Below, piece after piece: positions 10,971 through 17,588 of a DNA stretch of 44,585 nucleotides; positions within the stretch are counted from its first letter, which is position 1, and every line of letters begins with the position of its first letter. Source of the DNA: Desulfobulbaceae bacterium (GTDB taxonomy: Bacteria > Desulfobacterota > Desulfobulbia > Desulfobulbales > Desulfobulbaceae); NCBI GenBank assembly GCA_019163135.1, contig JAFLKR010000082.1:1-44585 (forward strand), in the 5' to 3' direction. The notes beneath the pieces were generated by a model. That model saw only the letters and a program-made list of their open reading frames with translations. It did no database searches and had not been told where the DNA came from. A program made the position numbers and the translations under genes.

Positions 10971-12008
10971 ATGAACAGACTGCTTGCACTGCTGCTCTTG
11001 ACCGCGCTCGTTTTTTGTTCCGGACAACCCGCATCATCTGCCGAGGAAAAAAAAATGAAAGACGGACTCTACGCAAAAATAACCACCAGTAAAGGGGATA
11101 TTCTCCTCAAACTTTTTTACAACAAGACCCCGCTGACAGTAATCAATTTTGTGGGCCTCGCCCAAGGAAGCCTGCACCTGGGAGGCAGCACCAAGCCAAC
11201 CGGAACCCCCTTTTACAACGGGATGACCTTCCACCGGGTCATCCCGGACTTCATGATCCAAGGCGGCTGCCCGTTGGGAACCGGCACCGGCGGCCCCGGC
11301 TACACCTTCCCCGATGAATTCGACCCCTCGCTGCGCCACGACAGCCCCGGCATTTTCTCCATGGCCAATGCCGGCCCCGGCACCAATGGCAGCCAGTTCT
11401 TCATCACCCATGTCCCCACCCCCCACCTCGACGACAAGCACACGGTGTTTGGCCGGGTCGTAGAGGGGCAGGCTGTGGTCAATGCCATTGCCAAAGGCGA
11501 CACCATCAAAACCGTCGAAATTATCCGGGTCGGCAAGGAAGCTGAGCAGTTCAAGACCGATCAGGCCGCCTTTGACGCCACTCTGGCCGCAATCAAGGGC
11601 GATTCAAACAAGGCGCAGCAGGAACAGCAGGAAAAAATCAAAAAAATGATCAAGGAGCGCTGGCCCAAAGCGGTTCGCACCTCCTCCGGGATGTATTCCA
11701 ATCTTGAGCAGAAAGGTGAGGGCAACGTACCCGCGGTGGGGACCACCATCAAGGTTCATTACAACGGCCATCTTTTACTGGGTAACCGCAAATTTGACAG
11801 CTCTTATGACCGGGGCGAGCCCATTGCCTTTCCGGTGGGCACCGGCCGAGTCATTCCGGGGTGGGACGAAGCCTTGGGCCAAATGACCAAGGGCGAGAAA
11901 CGCACTCTGATCATTCCGCCTGAACTTGCCTATGGCGAGCGGGGCGCCGGCGGGGTCATCCCTCCTAACGCCTGGCTGGTCTTTGATGTCGAGTTGGTGA
12001 GTTTCTGA
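10971..12008 (+). CDS. Periplasmic cyclophilin-FKBP fusion peptidyl-prolyl isomerase
   Basis: The 345-residue protein joins two unrelated prolyl isomerase families. Residues 1-24 form a Sec signal peptide with a likely signal peptidase I site after ASSA; Cys16 lies in no good lipobox. Residues about 33-188 are cyclophilin: [13 protein letters not shown] (87-99) with the catalytic Arg89, and NGSQFFIT (139-146). A charged Gln/Lys/Glu helical linker (about 190-235) leads to an FKBP domain (about 255-345) with [18 protein letters not shown] and AYGERG, all typical drug-binding pocket positions. It probably assists folding of exported proteins. GGAG lies upstream of the ATG. The gene is single, between a divergent neighbour and a bidirectional terminator. 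Confidence 0.93.
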   Translation: MNRLLALLLLTALVFCSGQPASSAEEKKMKDGLYAKITTSKGDILLKLFYNKTPLTVINFVGLAQGSLHLGGSTKPTGTPFYNGMTFHRVIPDFMIQGGCPLGTGTGGPGYTFPDEFDPSLRHDSPGIFSMANAGPGTNGSQFFITHVPTPHLDDKHTVFGRVVEGQAVVNAIAKGDTIKTVEIIRVGKEAEQFKTDQAAFDATLAAIKGDSNKAQQEQQEKIKKMIKERWPKAVRTSSGMYSNLEQKGEGNVPAVGTTIKVHYNGHLLLGNRKFDSSYDRGEPIAFPVGTGRVIPGWDEALGQMTKGEKRTLIIPPELAYGERGAGGVIPPNAWLVFDVELVSF

Positions 12009-12034
12009 TCTCACTTGACCCGAGGCAGTAAATT

Positions 12035-12065
12035 AAAAAAGGCGGGGATGATCCCCGCCTTTTTT
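12035..12065. terminator. Bidirectional terminator between PPIase and trpS
   Basis: GGCGGGG (12041-12047), loop ATGAT, CCCCGCC (12053-12059), flanked by AAAAAA on the left and TTTTTT on the right. It can end both convergent transcripts. Confidence 0.88.
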
Positions 12066-12133
12066 ATTGCACACGCCGTATTCTTACCGTTTGATTGCGG
12101 CCCAGTCTTAAAAAGACCCGCCACCATGCGGCA

Positions 12134-13102
12134 TCAATATTTGAGTCCCATCCTATCCCTAACGAGTTCCAAGGTCACCATCGCCTTGGCCCGGGCCTTA
12201 TCCGCACCCTTGGCCAACACCTCACGCAGATAATCAGGATTGTCGAGCAGTTCTTTTTTCCTTGCTCTGGCTTTGGCAAAATAGGCATTGATCAGTTCAA
12301 ACAGATCCTGCTTGAGGTAGCCGTAGGCCGCCCCTCCGTTGACATAGAGTGCATGCACCTCCTGCATTTGCTCCGGCGGCGCAAAGAGCTTGAGCAAAGC
12401 GTAAAGATTGCAACGCTCCGGATCCTTGGGCGCTTCCACCGGGGTGGCATCGGTCTGGATAGCCATCACCCGTTTACGCAACTCCTTTTCATCCAGGAAG
12501 ATCGGGATAGTGTTGTGGTAGGACTTGGACATCTTCTGCCCGTCAAGCCCGGGGACGATCGCGGTGGTTTCGTTGATTTCGGGTTCCGGGACGACAAAGG
12601 TCTCGCCGTAGGTATTGTTAAACCGGATGGCGATATCACGAGCCACTTCCACATGCTGCTTCTGATCCTTACCCACCGGGACGATTTCGGCCTGATAAAG
12701 CAAAATATCGGCGGCCATCAGCACCGGATAGGCGAACAGGCCATGACTGGCCGGAATGTTTTTGGCCACCTTATCCTTATAGGAATGGCAGCGCTCCAAC
12801 AGTCCCATCGGCGTCAGGACCGACAGCAGCCAGGTCAACTCACACACCTCCGGCACATCGGACTGCACCCAGAAGGTGCAGCGGTCCGGGTCCAACCCAA
12901 GGGCGATAAAATCCGCCGCCGCCTCGAGTGTCCCCTGACGCAGGCGATCACGGTCATGGACCGAGGTCAGGGCATGTAAATCGACAATAAACACATACAA
13001 CTCCGCCGACTCCATATGACGGATCATTGACTCCATCATGCCAAAATAATTGCCGATATGGAGCTTTCCGGAAGGTTGAATTCCCGATAATATTCGTTTC
13101 AT
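12134..13102 (-). CDS. trpS: Tryptophanyl-tRNA synthetase
   Basis: A class I aminoacyl-tRNA synthetase that charges tRNA-Trp. From the ATG at 13102 the protein has 322 residues, normal for bacterial TrpRS. The HIGH-type motif is HIGN at 15-18 in SGKLHIGNYFG, and the KMSKS loop is exact at 190-194. The N-terminus MKRILSGIQPSGKLHIGN is typical, so I reject the 21-residue extension that is open up to 13165. The Shine-Dalgarno is weak. It follows dnaK on the same strand, but a strong terminator lies between, so it probably has its own promoter in the 135-bp gap. Confidence 0.95.
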   Translation of the reverse strand: MKRILSGIQPSGKLHIGNYFGMMESMIRHMESAELYVFIVDLHALTSVHDRDRLRQGTLEAAADFIALGLDPDRCTFWVQSDVPEVCELTWLLSVLTPMGLLERCHSYKDKVAKNIPASHGLFAYPVLMAADILLYQAEIVPVGKDQKQHVEVARDIAIRFNNTYGETFVVPEPEINETTAIVPGLDGQKMSKSYHNTIPIFLDEKELRKRVMAIQTDATPVEAPKDPERCNLYALLKLFAPPEQMQEVHALYVNGGAAYGYLKQDLFELINAYFAKARARKKELLDNPDYLREVLAKGADKARAKAMVTLELVRDRMGLKY

Positions 13103-13163
13103 AGCTTTCTCTTGTTCAAAAGGGTGATCATAACTGCAAACGCCAGGGTTATAGCGCAATTCC

Positions 13164-13197
13164 AAAAAAAAAGGGAGTGCAGAATATCTGCACTCCC
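13164..13197 (-). terminator. Intrinsic terminator after dnaK
   Basis: An 11-bp stem (13173-13183 with 13187-13197) is followed on the minus strand by nine T (13172-13164). It lies about 40 bases after the dnaK stop codon. Confidence 0.88.
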
Positions 13198-13237
13198 AAG
13201 CTCAGGTTCAACCCGAATCAAACGGGAAGAAAACCGA

Positions 13238-15157
13238 TTATTTCACTTCTTCGAAATCGGCATCAACGACATCGTCGTCATCCTTTTTGGGTTTGGCGCC
13301 GCCCGCTCCCGCTCCCGCTCCGGCATCGCCGGAACCTCCGCCCTGCTGCCCCTTGGCCTGGGCATACATCAACTCGGCAAGTTTATGGGAAGCCTGGGTC
13401 AAGGCCTCGGTGGCTTCCTTGATGGCGGTGACATCTTCCCCCTCCAACACCTTCTTGACCTTTTCGATCTCTTTCTCCACATTGCCCTTGGTTTCGGCAT
13501 CAACCTTATCGCCCAGTTCCTTGAGGGTCTTGGTGGTCATGTGGATCATGGAATCGGCGTTGTTCTTGGCCTCAACCAGTTCCTTGCGCTTTTTATCCTC
13601 TTCCGCATGCAACTCGGCATCCTTCTTCATCCGCTCGATTTCCGCCTCAGAAAGGCCGGAAGAGGCGGTAATCCGGATCGACTGTTCCTTGTTGGTGCCA
13701 AGATCCTTGGCCGAGACATGGAGGATGCCGTTAGCATCCAGGTCAAAGGTAACCTCGACCTGGGGGACACCGCGAGGCGCGGGCGGAAGGTCGGACAGCT
13801 CAAAACGACCAATGGTCTTGTTGTTCTGTGCCATCTCGCGTTCTCCTTGGAGTACGTGGATGGAAACCGCCGGCTGATTGTCGGCCGCCGTGGAAAAAAC
13901 CTGGCTCTTCTTGGTCGGCACGGTGGTGTTCTTCTCAATCAGCTTGGTCATGACGCCGCCCAGGGTCTCGATCCCCAACGACAGCGGCGTAACGTCGAGC
14001 AGAAGTACATCCTTGACATCACCCCTGAGCACACCGCCCTGGATAGCCGCGCCGATGGCTACGACCTCGTCGGGATTCACGCCTTTGTGGGGATCCTTGC
14101 CGAAAATAGCCTTAACCTTTTCCTGAACCTTGGGCATGCGGGTCATGCCGCCCACCAGAATGACCTCGTCGATATCGGCCGGGTTCAACCCCGCATCCTT
14201 CAGCGCGGTGCGGCAAGGGCCTTCGCAGCGATCGATCAGGTCATCGACCAGACTCTCCAACTTAGCTCGACTCAGTTTGACATTGAGATGCTTGGGGCCG
14301 GAGGCGTCCGCAGTGATGAAGGGCAGATTGATGTCGGTTTCCATCGCGGTGGACAACTCTTTTTTGGCCTTCTCCGCCTCTTCTTTCAAGCGCTGCAGGG
14401 CCATTTTATCGGTGCGCAGATCAACGCCCTGATCCCGTTTGAATTCATCGGCCAGCCAGTTGACGATGCGCATGTCAAAATCTTCGCCGCCGAGGAAGGT
14501 GTCGCCGTTGGTCGATTTGACCTCAAAGACGCCGTCGCCGATCTCGAGGATGGACACGTCGAACGTGCCGCCGCCGAGGTCGAAGACCGCGATTTTTTCC
14601 TCGCCTTTCTTATCCAGGCCATAAGCCAGGGAGGCTGCGGTCGGCTCGTTGATGATCCGCAGAACATTGAGTCCGGCGATCTTGCCCCCGTCCTTAGTAG
14701 CCTGGCGCTGGGCATCGTTAAAATAGGCGGGGACGGTGACTACGGCATCGGTGACCGTCTCGCCCAGATACTCCTCGGCAGTCTGTTTCATCTTGCCGAG
14801 GATCATCGCTGAAATCTCGGCGGCGGTGTAGGTCTTTCCATCCACCTCCACCACGGCGTCGCCACCGGAACCCTCGACGATGTTAAATGGACTGATGCCG
14901 ATCGATTTCTTGACTTCGGCATCGCTGAATTTTCGGCCGATCAGCCGTTTAATGGCAAACAGCGTCCGGGTAGGATTGGTCACCGCCTGACGCTTGGCGA
15001 TCTGCCCGACTAGACGTTCGCCGTTGTCGTTAAAAGCAACGATCGAAGGGGTGGTTCTGTTGCCCTCGCTATTTTCAATAACCTTAGGATCGCCACCCTC
15101 CATGATCGCCACGCATGAATTGGTAGTACCCAGGTCAATTCCTATAATTTTTCCCAT
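13238..15157 (-). CDS. dnaK: Molecular chaperone DnaK (Hsp70)
   Basis: DnaK binds exposed hydrophobic peptides in an ATP-driven cycle with DnaJ and GrpE. The 639-residue protein has the nucleotide-binding domain from [12 protein letters not shown] (6-17), including [14 protein letters not shown] and [13 protein letters not shown]. The substrate domain begins after [16 protein letters not shown], and the tail ends in Gly/Ala-rich sequence followed by [21 protein letters not shown] precedes the ATG. grpE lies 101 bp upstream on the same strand. No dnaJ follows; a terminator and trpS come next. Confidence 0.97.
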   Translation of the reverse strand: MGKIIGIDLGTTNSCVAIMEGGDPKVIENSEGNRTTPSIVAFNDNGERLVGQIAKRQAVTNPTRTLFAIKRLIGRKFSDAEVKKSIGISPFNIVEGSGGDAVVEVDGKTYTAAEISAMILGKMKQTAEEYLGETVTDAVVTVPAYFNDAQRQATKDGGKIAGLNVLRIINEPTAASLAYGLDKKGEEKIAVFDLGGGTFDVSILEIGDGVFEVKSTNGDTFLGGEDFDMRIVNWLADEFKRDQGVDLRTDKMALQRLKEEAEKAKKELSTAMETDINLPFITADASGPKHLNVKLSRAKLESLVDDLIDRCEGPCRTALKDAGLNPADIDEVILVGGMTRMPKVQEKVKAIFGKDPHKGVNPDEVVAIGAAIQGGVLRGDVKDVLLLDVTPLSLGIETLGGVMTKLIEKNTTVPTKKSQVFSTAADNQPAVSIHVLQGEREMAQNNKTIGRFELSDLPPAPRGVPQVEVTFDLDANGILHVSAKDLGTNKEQSIRITASSGLSEAEIERMKKDAELHAEEDKKRKELVEAKNNADSMIHMTTKTLKELGDKVDAETKGNVEKEIEKVKKVLEGEDVTAIKEATEALTQASHKLAELMYAQAKGQQGGGSGDAGAGAGAGGAKPKKDDDDVVDADFEEVK

Positions 15158-15258
15158 GATGCTTCTCTCCTGTCTCCAGTATTTATAATCAGCTTAAAGC
15201 CTGTAAAATCTTAATTTGCGGAATTACTTTTGCTACTTTGCGAATAAACCACGCCTTG

Positions 15259-15849
15259 TCAAGCCTCTTTCGGGGGCCCGCTTGAAACAACCACCTGAGC
15301 ATGCCGCAAAACCCGATCTTTGAAACGATATCCTCGGGCAAACTCACGCAGCACATGGTTGGGAGGAACCTCGGAACTGGCCTCCATGGTCAGGGCGTCA
15401 TGCTCATCCGGATTAAACGCCAAACCGACTGCAACAAGTGGCTCCACCCCGAACCGCTCCAAGGTCGCCACCAGGCCTTTCCTGGTCAATTCAAGCCCTT
15501 GCAGCATTGACTCCAAAGTATTAGCGTTGTCTTCGCCAACGGCACGACACTGCTCTACCGCCCGATCCAGATTATCTAAAGTGGGCAGCAAGTCCCGGAG
15601 GATATTTTCGCCGGCATACTTGAGCAGTTTGCTCCGCTCCCGCTCCATCCGTTTCTTGTAGTTGTCGAATTCAGCGGCTACCCGCAACAACTGGTCACGG
15701 CTCTCCTCGAGTTCCCGCCGCAAGGTTTCCTCCTCTGCTTCCGGAGGCCCGCCGTCCTCTGTAATAGTCTCCACATCGCCAAGGTCTTCGGGTGCATCCG
15801 TTGCTTGTTGCTCACCGACAGGACCTTGTTCTTTTGCCTCGTCTATCAC
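15259..15849 (-). CDS. grpE: Nucleotide exchange factor GrpE
   Basis: GrpE releases ADP from DnaK. The protein has 196 residues. An acidic, probably disordered N-terminus (1-40) is followed by a long coiled coil (about 40-100, containing LRVAAEFDNYKKRMERE) and the C-terminal beta domain (VEPLVAVGLAFNPDEHDAL and VLREFARGYRFKDRVLRHA). The start is a GTG at 15849 with AGGAGAG seven bases upstream. It is the first gene of a grpE-dnaK unit. hrcA, often found just upstream, is absent here; an unrelated aminotransferase sits there instead. Confidence 0.95.
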   Translation of the reverse strand: MIDEAKEQGPVGEQQATDAPEDLGDVETITEDGGPPEAEEETLRRELEESRDQLLRVAAEFDNYKKRMERERSKLLKYAGENILRDLLPTLDNLDRAVEQCRAVGEDNANTLESMLQGLELTRKGLVATLERFGVEPLVAVGLAFNPDEHDALTMEASSEVPPNHVLREFARGYRFKDRVLRHAQVVVSSGPPKEA

Positions 15850-15944
15850 CTAATCTCTCCTTGTTCTGATGCTCTGTTGAGCGGTATATTTCATGCCCGG
15901 GACTGCGTCCCCAGGGGCGGTTGAGCCGGTCAAATCTGGTGCCA

Positions 15945-15973
15945 ACAATAAGTATGGGAAAAACCAGTGTCAA
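15945..15973 (-). promoter_or_regulatory. Strong promoter for grpE-dnaK
   Basis: On the minus strand, TTGACA (15973-15968) and TATTGT (15950-15945) are 17 bases apart, a near-ideal housekeeping promoter about 95 bases before the grpE start. The surrounding bases CCCTTGACA...CCCAT also recall a heat-shock sigma-32 promoter, but the spacing (about 10 bases) is too short for that class. No CIRCE element was found. Confidence 0.6.
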
Positions 15974-16085
15974 GGGCGGGAAAAAGGGATTTAAACCGGA
16001 AAAAAACCGCAGAAAAACCAAGAAAAAGCCGATTGGAAAACAAAAGCCCCCGAAACCGGCAAAGGAATCAGGGGCGCAACCGTAG
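15954..16085 (+). CDS. Possible small Lys-rich protein (43 aa)
   Basis: An ATG-started frame encodes 43 residues beginning MGKTSVKGGKKGFKPEKN and ending AKESGAQP, with roughly a third Lys/Arg and several Pro. It reads antisense through the grpE promoter spacer and -35 and the aminotransferase terminator. There is no good Shine-Dalgarno, and an A-rich strand can create Lys codons by chance, so it may be noise. I do not recognise a family. Confidence 0.2.
   Translation: MGKTSVKGGKKGFKPEKNRRKTKKKPIGKQKPPKPAKESGAQP
16037..16075 (-). terminator. Intrinsic terminator after the aminotransferase
   Basis: On the minus strand GCCCCTGA (16075-16068) pairs with TCGGGGGC (16053-16046), with one G-U pair, followed by TTTTGTTTT. 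It lies about 36 bases past the aminotransferase stop. Confidence 0.7.
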
Positions 16086-16111
16086 AGGAGGCTATCGCCG
16101 GGGTCCACCTC

Positions 16112-17443
16112 TCAACAACAATGGGCACAACTCTGGTGGGAGCCGATGTATCGCTTGATACTGCTCGCAATGGTCTTGAAAATCTGGACGAACTCCTCTT
16201 CATTTTTTTCCAGCAAGGTGATGCGGAACCCTTGCAGGTCGGTGGCAAAAGACGATAGCGGCACCACGCAGATACCGGTGGCCGCCAGCAGGTAATAGAC
16301 AAAGCGCTTGTCCGGCTGGATATTGGGCCCGGTAACCAACCGCTCGATGGTTTCGCGGACCTCATCGCTTTCTATGGGCAAGGTTTGATGGTGATTGAGT
16401 ACCCATTCCTCGAACACCGCACTCATGTAAAAGGCGCCATTGGTGCGATTAACCAGCAATCCTTTGACATTTTTAAGGATATCGTAGGCCAGATTGGAAT
16501 AGCGCTCGTAGCGTTTGATCCGATTTTTGAGATGCACCAGGTACTGCGGATGCGACTTAATCCGCGGTAGCACGGCCTGCGGCAGGGTGGTTGAACAGAC
16601 CTCAAGCATCTTGGCATTGAAGATCGACTGCACATAGGTGGCGAACATCGGGTCCCGTCGCCGATTATAGACCTCGATCCAGCCGCAACGACTGCCCGGC
16701 CAGGGCATTTCCTTTGAGATCCCACGCATGCAGATCGCCGGAACCTTATCGCCGATGACCGTGGAAAGCGGGGCTGAAACGGTGCCATTGTAAGTCATGT
16801 TCTGATAAATCTCATCGCAAATAATGAAGAGATCATTCTTCTCGCAGATCTCGACAATCGCCCGCATCACATCCGCCGGATAGACCGCGCCGGTGGGGTT
16901 GTCGGGGTTGATCATCAGAATACCGGCAACCGCCGGATTATATTTGATATGATTTTCGATGTCCTCGAGATCCGGATACCAGAGGTGGTTGGGATCCAGG
17001 ATATAGGTCACCGGCTGATCGCTGGCATGGGCGGCCTCGGCCGAACTGTGAGTGGTGTAGCTCGGGGTCGGCACGATCACCCGGGCGGTGGGCTTGAGGA
17101 AACCATAGACCTTGGAGATCGCATCACCCAGGCCGTTGAAGAAAATGATATCGTCGGCATCAATCTGCACCCCGCCCCTGCTGTTGGTACAGGCGGCGAC
17201 ATACTCCCTGGTTGCCAGCAGTCCCTTGGTAGGGCTGTAGGCATAGGTGGCGTCTTCGCGCACCGCTTCGGCGACGATATCTTTCATCCATTCCGGGACC
17301 TGCTCACCTTTGGCAATCGGGTCGCCGATGTTCTCCCAGTTGATCTGCACGCCCATTTTCTGGAGTTTTTCGGCGACGATGACAATATTGCGGATTTCGT
17401 AGTTCAGTTCACCGGCGCCGATGTGTAAAATATCAGTTCGCAT
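16112..17443 (-). CDS. PLP-dependent class I/II aminotransferase
   Basis: A fold-type I aminotransferase of 443 residues, probably acting on an amino acid/2-oxo acid pair; the substrate cannot be told from sequence. Visible PLP-site elements are Tyr69-Ser70 context (YAYSPTKGL), NPDNPTGAVYP (179-189) with the Asn ligand, CDEIYQ (209-214) with the Asp that holds the pyridine nitrogen, and Lys244 in GISKEMPWPGSRCGW as the Schiff-base lysine, with Arg252 near the phosphate. The block SKEMPWPGSRCGW differs from the SKA-type motif of common aspartate or alanine aminotransferases and marks a distinct subgroup. The C-terminus ends in CAHCC, which is unusual. The gene is flanked by terminators on both sides, so it seems monocistronic. 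Confidence 0.9.
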   Translation of the reverse strand: MRTDILHIGAGELNYEIRNIVIVAEKLQKMGVQINWENIGDPIAKGEQVPEWMKDIVAEAVREDATYAYSPTKGLLATREYVAACTNSRGGVQIDADDIIFFNGLGDAISKVYGFLKPTARVIVPTPSYTTHSSAEAAHASDQPVTYILDPNHLWYPDLEDIENHIKYNPAVAGILMINPDNPTGAVYPADVMRAIVEICEKNDLFIICDEIYQNMTYNGTVSAPLSTVIGDKVPAICMRGISKEMPWPGSRCGWIEVYNRRRDPMFATYVQSIFNAKMLEVCSTTLPQAVLPRIKSHPQYLVHLKNRIKRYERYSNLAYDILKNVKGLLVNRTNGAFYMSAVFEEWVLNHHQTLPIESDEVRETIERLVTGPNIQPDKRFVYYLLAATGICVVPLSSFATDLQGFRITLLEKNEEEFVQIFKTIASSIKRYIGSHQSCAHCC

Positions 17444-17480
17444 TGCGGATAGGCTCTTAAATAATTGGTTGGTCGCACAT

Positions 17481-17543
17481 GAAAAATCAACAGCATCCTG
17501 CTGCCGTCGAGGTGCGGGATGACGGCAGCAGGATGCTGTTGAT
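17481..17543 (-). terminator. Long-stem intrinsic terminator after the GGDEF gene
   Basis: A perfect 23-bp inverted repeat (17486-17508 with 17521-17543) encloses a 12-base loop. On the minus strand it is followed by TTTTTC. It lies about 45 bases past the stop of the GGDEF gene and upstream of the aminotransferase. The stem is far longer than needed for termination. Confidence 0.75.
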
Positions 17544-17588
17544 CAGAAAAAAACAAGGTGTGAAATTTACCACAGGGGACGGGAGGCG

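Noticed and set aside
10842-11027. Minus-strand 61-codon frame overlapping the PPIase start
   Set aside because: It overlaps the signal peptide coding region of a clear gene and lacks a family or good start.
13112-14812. Long plus-strand open frame (566 codons) opposite dnaK
   Set aside because: It is antisense to a full-length, strongly conserved dnaK and has no family resemblance; codon bias of the real gene keeps the opposite frame open.
15158-15262. TTGACA at the grpE stop codon as a dnaK promoter
   Set aside because: At 17 bases the -10 would be AAAGTA, a poor match; the better promoter lies upstream of grpE.
17444-17588. Short plus-strand ORF across the 23-bp hairpin
   Set aside because: Its sequence is just the two arms read through; no conserved features.
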